Source: Gracilaria gracilis
Lineage: Eukaryota > Rhodophyta > Florideophyceae > Gracilariales > Gracilariaceae
Reading direction: 5' to 3'
Assembly (NCBI GenBank): GCA_030374805.1
Contig: JARGSG010000076.1
Coordinates: forward strand, 1-64,000
DNA length: 64,000 nt
In this document: positions 10,322 through 20,400 of the stretch, piece after piece
How positions within the stretch are numbered: position 1 is the stretch's first letter
Layout of the letters: each line of letters starts with the position of its first letter
Made by a program: the position numbers and the translations under genes
The notes under the pieces: model-generated
Told to the model about the DNA's origin: nothing
The model's database searches: none
What the model saw: the letters and a program-made list of their open reading frames with translations, nothing else

Positions 10322-11800
10322 ATGGTCAACTTGCGAGAGATCGAGCGCGGCATCGGCATCGACCTGCTGCGCCGCCCCGTGCTGACCGCCACCGTCAACG
10401 CGTGGCTGCTGCGGCTGTTCGCCGACGCCTTCCTGCAGCCTGACGAGGACGACGACGCCGATGAGGACGGCGACGACTTGAAGAAGAACACGGATGTCGG
10501 CTGCGCTAAGAGCCCGCTGTCTGAGAAGCTGGCCGCGACGGCCATCTTCATCGCCGCGTACTTGGTGCGGCTGCTGGGCTTTGCCGAGAGCGTGGCGTGG
10601 GTGGTGATCGCCGTGGTGTACAAGGCGGTGCGTCTGCCTCGCGTGTACGGCTTCGAGAAGCTGGTGCTGGACGTGAGCGCGCTGCTGTTCCGTCCCACCA
10701 TGTACTACGTGAAGAAGACGGTGCGCTTCCAGTGCCGCGCGGGGCAAAAGGTGCCGCAGCTCACGCTCAAGCGCTTGGGCTTCGGCAGAATGGTAGTGAC
10801 AGTGGTGAGTGCGGCCGAGTCGCTGACTCGCGACACGCGCGCGCTGCTGCAGCTGGTGCGCTACATGAACGACGGCACGGTGGCGCTGTGGACGTCAGAC
10901 TCGATGGTGATGGTGGGCGTGAACAAGCGCGTGGAGGCGGCGCTGTGCCGGCTGGGCACCGAACCGATTGCGCTGGACCTGGGCTGGCACAAGGACGTGA
11001 TCGAGCGCACCAACTTCAAGCTGGAGGCGGTGTTTACGCGCGAGAGCGTGCGCGCGACGGAGAGCGGCATCCAGACGGTGGGCAAGCGCGTGGTGGTGGT
11101 GCAGCTGGCCGCGGCGCTGAGCACGAACAACCTGGAGCTAATGGTGAAGAGCATGGGGCAGTTCGCGGCGGTGTGCGAGGCGTACGAGCGCGGGCTGCGG
11201 TTGTTCAACGGCAAGCGCGTGTCGATCTACGTGGTGGGGCTGGGCATCTCGGTGGCGCTGATTGTGTTCTACGAGGGCGCGGGCGGGCTGCTCAAGCCGT
11301 CGGCAGACGTGCTGACGCTGGCGGTGGGCGCGTTCACGCTGTGGATGACGGTGGGTAAGAGCGCGGCGCTGGGCGAGACGGAGGAGGAGACGGTGTTCAC
11401 GGCACACTCGCGCGACAACGTGCTGCTGGCGTACCACGGGCTGGCGCGCATCGAGCCGCAGGTGGTGAACGTGTGCTGGGTGCCGGAGGTGCATCGCGAG
11501 GAGCAGGCGGCGCCGCCCGCCGACGCGGAGCTGGTGGACGGCTCCATCAGCATGCTGGAGGCGGCGGTGTGTCTGAGCATTTTCGAGCACTACGGGCACC
11601 TGCTCAAGTGGAAGGGACCGCGGCTGGCGCTGGACCAGCTGCTGGTGCAGCCCGCCGACGACGACAGCGCCGCCAAGCGCGGGCTGGTGCACGTGTCCGA
11701 AGTGCAGCGGCTCAAGAGCGTGGCGGCGCTGCGGCTGCGCGAGCACGCGCCGCTTGTGCGGCGGCTGGGCGCGGAGCGCGGCACTGCGTCCGGCGTGTAG
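10322..11800 (+). CDS. Multi-pass membrane protein of unrecognised family, paralogue A
   Basis: A GC-rich single-exon gene of 492 residues starting MVNLREIERGIGIDLLRRP. Its closest relative in the window is the opposite-strand gene ending at 12050; both share EIERGIG.DLLRRP, LGWHKDV, and the block MGQFAAVCEAYERGLRLF followed by NGKRVSIY. Hydrophobic segments lie near residues 18-35, 60-100 and 295-345. A short acidic loop (PDEDDDADEDGDD, about residues 39-51) follows the first. A conserved C-terminal soluble part contains RDNVLLAYHGLARIE and a WVPEV motif and ends near RRLG. I do not recognise the family; a transport or receptor role would be a guess. The strong third-position GC bias and lack of introns support it as a real gene. 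Confidence 0.75.
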   Translation: MVNLREIERGIGIDLLRRPVLTATVNAWLLRLFADAFLQPDEDDDADEDGDDLKKNTDVGCAKSPLSEKLAATAIFIAAYLVRLLGFAESVAWVVIAVVYKAVRLPRVYGFEKLVLDVSALLFRPTMYYVKKTVRFQCRAGQKVPQLTLKRLGFGRMVVTVVSAAESLTRDTRALLQLVRYMNDGTVALWTSDSMVMVGVNKRVEAALCRLGTEPIALDLGWHKDVIERTNFKLEAVFTRESVRATESGIQTVGKRVVVVQLAAALSTNNLELMVKSMGQFAAVCEAYERGLRLFNGKRVSIYVVGLGISVALIVFYEGAGGLLKPSADVLTLAVGAFTLWMTVGKSAALGETEEETVFTAHSRDNVLLAYHGLARIEPQVVNVCWVPEVHREEQAAPPADAELVDGSISMLEAAVCLSIFEHYGHLLKWKGPRLALDQLLVQPADDDSAAKRGLVHVSEVQRLKSVAALRLREHAPLVRRLGAERGTASGV

Positions 11801-12049
11801 ATAGCTCTTCCTTGCAAACTTTACGAAGGTATCTAGTTCGCAGCGCGCCGCTGCTAACGGAGCAGTTAGTTTTACGGTCACAAGCAGCCCTCTGCGAACG
11901 GTTTCCTAAAGCTAGCTCTAGCTCTACACTACGCGAAGTTCAAAAGTGGAAGAGGCGCGCCATTCGTTAGATACGGGTCGGCGGCGGCGCGATTGGAGAA
12001 AAGGGTTAGATATGTGGTATGGGTGTGATGTGAGTGTGAGGGGGAGGCG
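11801..12049. other. Spacer between tail-to-tail paralogues
   Basis: Roughly 250 bases between the two convergent stops. GC drops compared with the flanking genes, consistent with shared 3' untranslated sequence. No inverted repeat or extra gene is obvious. Confidence 0.4.
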
Positions 12050-13615
12050 TCAGCCCAGGCGGCGCACGACGGCGGCGGCGCCGGAGGGCGGCAGCCGCTT
12101 GAGGTTGCGCACGCGCTCCACCGCCAGCACGGTGGCCACGCCGTCGCTCTCGGCGGCGCCCAGCACGAGACGCTGCAGGCGCAGGCGCGGGCCGCTCCAC
12201 TTGACAAAGTGGCCGCGGTGGGGGAACACGCTGAGGCATATGGCCGCCTCCAGCACACCGATGGAGCCGTCGACGGCGGCGTCGGCGTTGCGCGGCTCGC
12301 GGAACACCTCGGGCACCCAGCCGATGTTGCGCACGCCGCGCTCGATGCGCGCCAGCCCGTGGTACGCCAGCAGCAGGTTGTCGCGCGCGGCCACGTCCAG
12401 CGTCGTCTCCTCCTGCGTGTCGCCCAGCGCCGCGCTCTTGCCCACCGTCATCCACAGCGTGAACGCGCCCACCGCCAGCGTCAGCACATCCGCCGACGGC
12501 CGCAGCAGCCCGCCCAGCCCCTCGTAAAACACAATCAGCGCCCCCGACACCACCAGCCCCACCGCGTAGATCGACACGCGCTTGCCATTGAACAGCCGCA
12601 GCCCGCGCTCGTACGCCTCGCAAACCGCCGCGAACTGCCCCATGCTCTTCACCGCCAGCTCCACGCTCTCTCCCCCAAACGGCGCGCTCAGCTCCACCGC
12701 CACCGCCCTCTTCCCCACCAGCCGCACGCTGCTCGCATCCGCTGCCGTCCCCACCTCCGCCGCCGCCTTCCCTTCCGTCTCCGCCTTCCCCTCCGCCTCC
12801 ACCGGCACCGACACCGCCTCCGCAGTAGCAGCAGCGCCCCCTTCCGGCGCAAACACCGCCTCTACCCGGAAGTTGGTGCACTCGAACACGTCCTTGTGCC
12901 AGCCCAGATCGATCACCGTGCGCTCGCGGCACGCGCCGCACAGCGCGCGCTCCACGTGCCGGTTGCCGCCCACCATGACTAGCGCATCCTCGCGCCAATA
13001 CGTGACGGTGGTGTAGTTCATGTAGCGCAGCAGGTGGAGCAGAGCGGAGCTGTCGCGGCTCAGCGACTCCACCGACGTGATGATAGTGACCGCGAACACG
13101 CCAAAGCCGTGGCGGCTGGCGTGCAGCCGTGGCACGCCGTGCTGACCACCGCACTCGAAGCGGATGCGCTTGTTGACGTAGCGCACGGACGGACGGTACA
13201 GAATGACCGCCAGATCCAGTAGCAGCTTCTCGAACGCGTACACGCGCGGCAGCTTGAGCGTGCTGAACAGCAGCGCGATGAACGTCCATGCCAGTGTCTC
13301 GGCCAGTCCCAGCACGCGTATCAGCTGCGCCAGTAGCACCACGGCCAGCGCGGCGCCCTTCTCGGACAGCCCGCTGTCGACGCACTTGCGCTGCCAAGCG
13401 TCCTTGGCGAAGCTGCGCATGCGCGCGCCTTCTTGATCGTCGATGTCATCGTCGTCATCGTCGTCGTCGTCGTCATCTTCGTCGTCGTCGCCAGTGTAGA
13501 GGAACAAGTCGGTGAAGATGCGCAGCAGGCAGGCGTTGAGAAAAGCGGTGATGATGGGGCGGCGCAGCAGATCGAGGCCGATGCCTCGCTCGATTTCGTG
13601 CAGGCTGAGTCCCAT
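12050..13615 (-). CDS. Multi-pass membrane protein of unrecognised family, paralogue B
   Basis: Single-exon gene of about 521 residues from the ATG at 13615 (MGLSLHEIERGIGLDLLRRP). The frame stays open another 123 codons upstream, but that extension is Arg/Pro/Ala low complexity from (GGC)n DNA and lacks similarity to paralogue A, whose start aligns with 13615. It differs from paralogue A in two places: the acidic loop after the first membrane segment is expanded into a run of 11 Asp encoded by a GTC-type microsatellite at 13440-13490, and a 30-residue Ala/Glu/Val-rich insertion sits in the middle. The remainder, including RDNLLLAYHGLARIE, WVPEV and the terminal RRLG, is closely similar. The pair likely arose by an inverted duplication. 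Confidence 0.75.
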   Translation of the reverse strand: MGLSLHEIERGIGLDLLRRPIITAFLNACLLRIFTDLFLYTGDDDEDDDDDDDDDDDIDDQEGARMRSFAKDAWQRKCVDSGLSEKGAALAVVLLAQLIRVLGLAETLAWTFIALLFSTLKLPRVYAFEKLLLDLAVILYRPSVRYVNKRIRFECGGQHGVPRLHASRHGFGVFAVTIITSVESLSRDSSALLHLLRYMNYTTVTYWREDALVMVGGNRHVERALCGACRERTVIDLGWHKDVFECTNFRVEAVFAPEGGAAATAEAVSVPVEAEGKAETEGKAAAEVGTAADASSVRLVGKRAVAVELSAPFGGESVELAVKSMGQFAAVCEAYERGLRLFNGKRVSIYAVGLVVSGALIVFYEGLGGLLRPSADVLTLAVGAFTLWMTVGKSAALGDTQEETTLDVAARDNLLLAYHGLARIERGVRNIGWVPEVFREPRNADAAVDGSIGVLEAAICLSVFPHRGHFVKWSGPRLRLQRLVLGAAESDGVATVLAVERVRNLKRLPPSGAAAVVRRLG

Positions 13616-13673
13616 GGTGAGGGAGGCGGCGGCGCTCTGCGCGCGGCGGCGGGCGCGCGCTGCTGATGTGCGG

Positions 13674-13707
<34 letters not shown>

Positions 13708-15374
13708 GCGCTCTCGAGTGGGCGCGACGGCGGGGCGCCCTGGCGGCGGAGGGCGTTGCACGTCGGCATGTTCCTACGTGGCTCGCGAGACGGCGGCCGC
13801 GCGCCACAGCAGCCGTTCGCGCTCGCACTGGGCGTGCGCCCCGGGGGCGGGCGCCACATCGCGCTCGTCTCGCGTGCAGTAGTGCTCTCTCTTCGCTCTC
13901 TATCGCTCTCGTTCCCTCTTTTTCGCTCACGCTCTCGCTCGTGCTCCCCGCCGCCTCCTCGCACTCGTTCTGCCTCGCGTGCACATAACGCTCGTACTTA
14001 CTGGCTTCAAGGCTTGAAGTTCAAGCCATCCCTTTGAACGCTTGTGAGAGCTCGCAGCACTTGCGAGAACAAGTCAGAACGGACGAGCGTTGGGACGTTC
14101 GCAGCGCTATCTGCCCGTTTATCATCATCATGCCAGTGCTTCCACGGAAGCACTAGACGCATACCAATTACATATCACCTCCTGAAATTAGCTGTAGCCT
14201 TCTTCTGCTCGTCAGCTTACAGCGCACAGCCGAGCTGCCAGAGTGCGCCGCCTTGTGCGGGCACGGCTCCGCCTTCAACCTTCAATACTTCAGTGAAGTT
14301 CAACCCGTCCTACAGCAGATTCGCACTCGCCCCCGCCGCGTGAGGTGAAGCCATGGATGTGCAGGATGGCCTCCCGCCCACCGACGCAATCGAAACTCCC
14401 AGCGTCGCAATCCGCGCACTGCGTCCAAGCCCCTCATCTCCAGGCCCCTTCACACAGCTGCGCGTCGCCGATGGCGCCACGCCAAATGTCCGGTGAGCTC
14501 CCACAATGCTCCCCATGCCCGTTGATGTCCTCGCACACGTCAGATCATCCGTAGTACCCTTCACACAAGCCCTCGTTGGCCGGAGTACACCCAGTGTCGA
14601 CTAGTAGACTGCATACGTTCACACTCGCGCCATATATGCTTGTCTCGCTTCAAGTGCGCATGCCGTCTCTCACAGCGTTTCCGCTTTGCTTGGTCACATC
14701 ACCATCTCCTTCACCCGCACCCGACAGGTGGGTAGATGTCGCCACAATTTTCACCTCCAAATCCTGCTGCACAGTCTGCATGGATACTCCTGAACATATG
14801 CCAATGAGGATAATGTCATAGCGATAATGCTTTCAAGAAGAATTCGGCAAAAGATTGTCTTCGAGAAAAGCGGTCAGGTTTCGGATGCTCTGCTTCAATC
14901 AGGTTTCAAAACTCTTAGAACAATGCTCGCCTACAGGCTTCACATTAAGTTTTTGCCTCCTGCCAAATATGTACGTGCATGAGATGAAGCAAACTATGAT
15001 ACATGCATGTATGTAATTCTCTTTCTCCGCAAGTATTCAGAAGCCCCGTCCGTTCTGCTCCCGTCCAACTGGAAGGTTGGAGGGGTAAAACCTCGACAAG
15101 AAGCCATACATAATGGTTTCATGAAAGCTGCATTTTCCGAGCGAAGGAATAAGGAGAAGGAAACTTGCAAATGCTCCCCTTAGCACTCAATGAAACCTGA
15201 CATGAGAGCAGCGCATTTTATCTGACTAATTCAATGGTATTCTATGAAGTTTTGGAAGAAATCCAGGCAGAACAAGGTTGTTGTCATGAGCAAAGTTATA
15301 CTAGTAGACACTTGATATTTGGTACACAAGATGGACTTAAAATCTTGTACTTTAAAAAGTACAAGAGAATCGTG
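13616..15374. other. GC-rich leader then gene-free DNA
   Basis: From 13616 to about 14000 the sequence is GGC/CGC low complexity followed by CTCTCGC-rich sequence, probably promoter and 5' untranslated DNA of paralogue B. From 14000 to 15374 only short scattered open frames occur and nothing is recognised. Confidence 0.35.
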
Positions 15375-15525
15375 TCATGATCTTCTGATGGGACAACGTG
15401 GTACTAGCAAGAGCGCCTTGTCGTGGTGTGCCCCTCTGCCGATGACCTGCACAGAGGGTGAATGAGAGGTATAATCTGGGAGGAACAAGAGATAAAAGGC
15501 GATGATCATCGGTAGCGAAATGCTC
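15375..15525 (+). ncRNA. Candidate structured RNA, copy A
   Basis: About 150 bases resembling the segment at 28173-28322. Both begin with TCATGAT, share ACGTGGTAC, then a 34-base identical core (15411-15444), then a variable loop, then AAGGCGA, TCGGT and GCGAAA. CGCCTT in the core can pair with the downstream AAGGCG, and CCGATG at the core end with CATCGG, which would cross as a pseudoknot. A terminal hairpin AGC-GAAAT-GCT corresponds to GGC-GAAAC-GCC in the other copy, a compensatory A-T to G-C change. This is consistent with a conserved RNA but could be a repeat. I could not match it to a snRNA, snoRNA, SRP, RNase P or known ribozyme core. Confidence 0.35.
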
Positions 15526-16357
15526 TAACGCAACCGAGAATACCTTTGAGATCTAGCGCTTTGTTTACGCAACAACTACATAGCTCACTACATAGCTCAG
15601 TGATCGTAGCACGACTGAACATTTCAAGTTGGCAGCTATATTAGCATACGTAGAGAAAGTGCTGTAGGTATTGGAGGTTCATTATGAACCGCACGACGTA
15701 CGAGAAATCAACGTACGATGCTCATAAATAAGAAGAGAATCCACTTGAAGAACATGCGAACGCTGCCAAACGGGACGTGGCCAATGAAGAAGCAACACGT
15801 CACAGTGAGCAGGCACGATAACAGGCTGTTGCTATTAACAGCAATTGCATCGACAACTCGGAAGTTCAGAGTCGGAACCTTACCTCTACAGCAGATATTC
15901 GATTCTAACCGACCCCCGTGACCTTCTGCGCAAGCCTACGAAAAAGCTTACAGAGGATAGGGGATGACCATCGCTTGTTGCTAACATTAACTTTACATGT
16001 TTTTCTCTCCTAAACCACAGCCGCGTCTTCCTCGGTGTACAGTGTCAAACTTATCGAAGTTATAGTTTCCCTCTTCCCAACGGGTATCCACCGGGCAAAC
16101 AAGTTCCAGCCTAATGTTGGATATCAGTTCAGAGACCGAGATCCTGCTGATGCAAACAATCGCAGTGACTGCGAAGACCAACAAAAGGAGTGAAACATGT
16201 CATACAGGACGGGCAAGGGGCACTTTAAAACAAGCAAAAGTTTTGTGGACACCAATGAAGATACCAGGATACTTTTAAAGTAGGAATAAAACTCCTACCC
16301 AACAATAGATACGAGCAGGGGGTGCCAGTGACTTTCACTGCCAGCACGATATTGTTG
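15526..16357. other. Gene-free stretch
   Basis: Short open frames only, no recognisable coding signal. It lies between the candidate RNA and an inverted repeat. Confidence 0.3.
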
Positions 16358-16431
16358 GGAGTGCGGAGAACCCTCTGGGTTACAACTTGTAACTTATAAG
16401 TTGCAAGTTGTAACCCTCTTCTCCGCACTCC
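16358..16431. repeat. Near-perfect inverted repeat (74 bp hairpin)
   Basis: The arms GGAGTGCGGAGAA (16358-16370) and its reverse complement (16419-16431) enclose a second pair, GGGTTACAACTTG (16377-16389) and its complement (16404-16416), around an AACTTATAAGTT centre. It lies just 3' of the small opposite-strand frame ending at 16459. It could be a foldback (MITE-like) element or a structured 3' end. Confidence 0.7.
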
Positions 16432-16458
16432 AAGGTAGCCTTCCGGCTAAAGGTAGCG

Positions 16459-16755
16459 TTATCCCTTTTCCCTCTCCAATAATCGAAAGATACCGTTGAG
16501 CATTGCATACACCCCCGTCATCGTGGCGCAGAACAGCCGGGCTCCATCAGCAACAAAACTTTGCTGAGCCATTGAAAGAAGCAGACAACCCGTCATCGCA
16601 TTGCTGAACGTGCCAGCAACAACGGTAGCTCTGCGTTGAAGGCACGTAGCCATGCCGCCTAACATTCGCCGGTTGGCGTCCTGAGCTCGTTTTTCGCGTA
16701 TAAATGCTTGAGCTGGAAGACGTAGCTCATGGGCGATCGAATTGTCATCCTTCAT
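16459..16755 (-). CDS. Small hydrophobic hypothetical protein
   Basis: A 98-residue frame from the ATG at 16755 (MKDDNSIAHELRLPAQAF), head to head with the Cys-rich gene, whose ATG is 64 bases away. The second half is moderately hydrophobic (MTGCLLLSMAQQ, FCATMTGVYAMLNG) and may hold two weak membrane segments. No family recognised. A shared divergent promoter is possible; coding status is uncertain. Confidence 0.35.
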   Translation of the reverse strand: MKDDNSIAHELRLPAQAFIREKRAQDANRRMLGGMATCLQRRATVVAGTFSNAMTGCLLLSMAQQSFVADGARLFCATMTGVYAMLNGIFRLLEREKG

Positions 16756-16818
16756 CCGAGGTAGCACTTCAGCATACTTCTTTTCGCACGCAACAATCTT
16801 AACAGCATCCTTTGAACA

Positions 16819-17451
16819 ATGAGAACAATTTTACCGGTTGCGAGTTGCGTTCTTATATTGTTGGGTTTCTTTGCGGTTCGCGGGCTGGCGCAACAGACGC
16901 AGCCCGCGCACCCGCCTGTGGTAGAGGCCGTTGCCGCCGAAGTCGTGGCCGCAGTTGGCGCGCCACAAACTGGGCCCTCTGACCAAGTTGCCGAGATCTC
17001 CGTGCGCTACGCCAAGCCGCCAAAGCGCGAAATCTTCACCTGTTCGAACGACTACTTGGATCGCTGCTTCGACTCACGCTACAACTGCTACGATTGCAGC
17101 CGAAGGGGTAATCGAATCGAGCCCCCGTCCAACATCAAGTGGTTGCTGCTGCTGCAGGGCGAGTACAGCGGCATGGAGCTGTACGAGCCCGAGGGCGTGC
17201 AGCGCGAAACGTACAAGATATCGTCGCGAGCCAGAGGGCGTATGGGGCGCGCCTGGGACCGTGAAGGCAGCAACTACGTGAAGATCCCCGAATGGAGAGC
17301 TGTGCGTGAAGGCGCCATAGAGTGCATTCGCACCGAGCCCATCGGCAGAACGTTTGGGAATTGCTGCGGTGCTTGCAGCTACACCAACTCCCCGTCTCCA
17401 TCCAATCCAGCCGGGCTGTGCTGTCAGGGTTGCTCTTATCTCAGTACTTAG
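16819..17451 (+). CDS. Cys-rich secreted protein, family shared with the gene at 2.5 kb
   Basis: A 210-residue protein with a clear signal peptide (MRTILPVASCVLILLGFF, cleavage expected after the Gly-Leu-Ala near residue 24). The mature part starts with a Pro/Ala/Val-rich stretch and then has two Cys clusters: CSNDYLDRCFDSRYNCYDC near residues 76-94 and, at the C-terminus, GRTFGNCCGACS and CCQGCS. The FG.CCGACS block matches the protein at 2500-3162. The even number of Cys and the signal peptide suggest an extracellular, disulphide-bonded protein, perhaps in the cell wall. Function and family are not recognised; nothing in it identifies a toxin or enzyme. Confidence 0.75.
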   Translation: MRTILPVASCVLILLGFFAVRGLAQQTQPAHPPVVEAVAAEVVAAVGAPQTGPSDQVAEISVRYAKPPKREIFTCSNDYLDRCFDSRYNCYDCSRRGNRIEPPSNIKWLLLLQGEYSGMELYEPEGVQRETYKISSRARGRMGRAWDREGSNYVKIPEWRAVREGAIECIRTEPIGRTFGNCCGACSYTNSPSPSNPAGLCCQGCSYLST

Positions 17452-17494
17452 GTGAAGATGTTGACCGAGAGATTTATGAATTCGAAAATCCTTT

Positions 17495-20400
17495 TCAGGA
17501 ATCTAAACGCGAAAACTCGTCGGGTGTTTCTGCAACAATAAACCCGCCTCTCTGCTTCTCGACAATGTCCTTTACCCCGTTCCTATACAGCTCGAGATTG
17601 CTCTTGACAGTCTTGATTGCTTTTTCAACGAAGTCGTCCAAAGGAACATCGGAGACGTCATAACCAAACGGATCAGATAGTTCGGATGCCCACTTCTCGA
17701 TTCCCAACACGCCGTAGGATATGAATACCACCCAAAGAATAGTCAGCCAGCCACTAGATTCCACAAGTCCAAGGGGCAAAAGCATGAGCCATATGACCAG
17801 AAAGATTCTTAAGTGTTGCACGTATCCGTATGGCATGGGCACACGCACCATCCGGTCACATTCAAAAGCCGCTTCCTTCAGCTGATGCAGGTATTTCCAC
17901 ATGTACTCAACTTCTTGTCCTCCAGCAGGATATACAGCTCCTTCTGTCGCAGAAATCCTGTCTCCTTCTGCTAGATAGTTTTGCACGACATCTACACAAT
18001 AGCTGGTTCTTTCTTTCGTAGATAGCAGTTTGCGTGTGTCTTCATCCCCCAAGATTTTTTCAAACTCTTCTCTGTAATCCTTCCCACGCAGTTGGCCCAT
18101 CAGTGCAATTGGGAAGCTCCCCAGGTGCCCAGCGATTCGTTCAAGATCTTCGGGGTGCCACAAGCCATTGGAGTAGCTCTCAAAAATGCGATTGCTAAGC
18201 ACCGCTAGTTTTGAAATGACACCTTTCTGCCATATGTTAGTTGCCCTTACGTATCTCCAATGGCTGTCATAGAGACGGAAACCTAACAGCAAGAACAACG
18301 CAAATCCGACATACTCTTCCACTGAACTATCAATAGCAATGCGAGAACAAAACCACGGTTCACATTCTTCGTTGAACTCACCGTCGAAGGGGAAGTTCTC
18401 AGATACTATCCATGCAATCGTAATTGAGGCCGCTGTCCAGACTGAGATCATAATCAATATCACAGGAGATAGAACGTTCGCTGCCAATTTGAATTTCTCG
18501 ACCACTCTAGCACGGAATCCTTTCTGGAGGTGTTGTCGGGATTCTCCTGACAAGGGATCGGTCCAGAATGAGCGAACTGGCGAGGCGTGGTTTAGCCCGT
18601 GCCCATCACTTCTATAGTTCTTCCGGATAAAGAGAATATCTGATACAATATTGCGCGCAAAGCTATCCAGATCCAAGTCGTTCATGTCTGAACCGAACGG
18701 GTGTTGAATCTCTGACGCAACGGTGTACATTCTGTAAAAGATCAATAGTTAGTCGTACTGACATTCAAATATCTGTGGTTGAGAGAGGATTAAACATACC
18801 CAAGCACCCCGTAGCCAATAATGAATACCCATAGAATGGTGAACCAGCCTGCCAATAGAGAAAAGAAGCAAATGGCAGTTAGTAAATCTGCTGGTCAGAA
18901 CGCGTTTCATCAGGCTGCCAGACGTACCAGATATCTCAGCCAAAGCGAATGGTAAGATTAAGAACCAAATGGCCAGTAGGGCGTTCAATAGTATCAAGAA
19001 TCCAGGTGCAATCGGAAAGGTAGATAAGAACTCCGACTGCTGAACAGATTTCTCCAACAACTCCATCTCTCGTTTCATCGCTATAAATCTCTTGCCGTAT
19101 GTTATCTTCTCTGTCGCATATTCAGGGCGACTTGCTGCAACGAGCTGGTATGTCTTGATTACTTCAACGCAGTAACGAGACATACTCCCGGCACAGTGAA
19201 CATGTGCAAGATCTTCCTGGGATAGCAGACCTTTAACTTCTCTTATATCACGAGAGTTTCGCATTTCACTCTTCAACACAAGAGGTATGGCGGCTATGTG
19301 ACTGATAATACGATTATGATCTCCTGCATGGATGGCACCATCCTCAAACAAGGTCAGAAATTGGACAGCAAGGGAATGACAGGAGGAGTGAAGCATGTCA
19401 ACCCATATGTACCCGGCATCCTTGAAGCGATCGAATGCAGCATGAACGTAAAACCCGAGAAGCAAAAAGGCTGAGTGGTCAAGATACAAATAATTTGTCA
19501 GTAGATGAACGTCAAGACGGTAAAACCTGTCAAGTGCAATTTCTGACAAACCTACCTGCAAAAGAAACATAAGTCGCCACCGATGTGTCTATGCTTATTC
19601 GTGAACGCCACCATTTAGCATCTTCTGAACGGTCTCTGGATATATAAGAAAGCGTTACGGCCAGTGTTGTGTAGCAAATTATTGTTATTAAAGTCTTCCA
19701 TGGAACTGATCTGATCAAATGGGAGTACAAGTGAGGTTTTGACCACAGTTCTTCCAACTTGTCAAAATGAGAAAGAGGCTCCTCTCCAAAGCGCGAGGTG
19801 TCGCATTCAAGACGTGGAAGCGCATATTCCTCTCGCACCATTCGATCTCGCAATATAATGCCAAGTTCAGCTTTCGAATCAGGTGGAGATGATCTTATGA
19901 ACGGATGGCAGTCCCAATCCGCCTGATGCACAGCTTCAAGAATAAAACCCGCCGTTTCGCAACAAATGTCCTCCACAGGAATATCTATGGCGTCCGTTCC
20001 ATAAGGGTCAACGAGCTTCACTGCAATATCTTCAAGCGCGGTAACTCCATATGATATAATTGGCGCCCAAAGAAGTGTGAAGAACCCGGTCGCCGGGGTC
20101 ATCGCTAATGGGAGAAGCATCAACCAAATCACAGTGAAGAGATGTTGATGCTTGGTATAACTCTTGACAAGAGGGAAGCGTTTCACTCCAAAAGCGCGCT
20201 GAATGAGCTCCCGGAGAGTCAGGATCCTATTCAACATCAATATCACTATCGTTCCCTGGCATCGGTAAGGACCCATTTCATCGTGACCTTCACGACTCTT
20301 TTTGTCTTGCAAAACAATGTACGCTTCGATTGTCTGAAGCAAGTAAGAAATACGGTCGTTGCTGCTTTCCAACTTCTCTTTGTCGTCTGTTGATAACAAA

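Noticed and set aside
10597-11881. Long open frames in other frames and on the opposite strand over the GC-rich membrane-protein gene
   Set aside because: Ala/Gly/Arg-rich translations caused by high third-position GC of the real gene; no conserved motif.
13616-13984. 123-codon N-terminal extension of paralogue B
   Set aside because: Arg/Pro/Ala low complexity from GGC repeats, absent from paralogue A.
12006-13988. Additional long frames on both strands over paralogue B
   Set aside because: Same GC-rich shadow effect; only the frame from 13615 aligns with the paralogue at 10322.
15375-15525. Hammerhead or HDV-like self-cleaving ribozyme
   Set aside because: A CTGATGG and a GAAA occur, but the CUGAUGA core and stem arrangement do not fit; no HDV-type double pseudoknot either.
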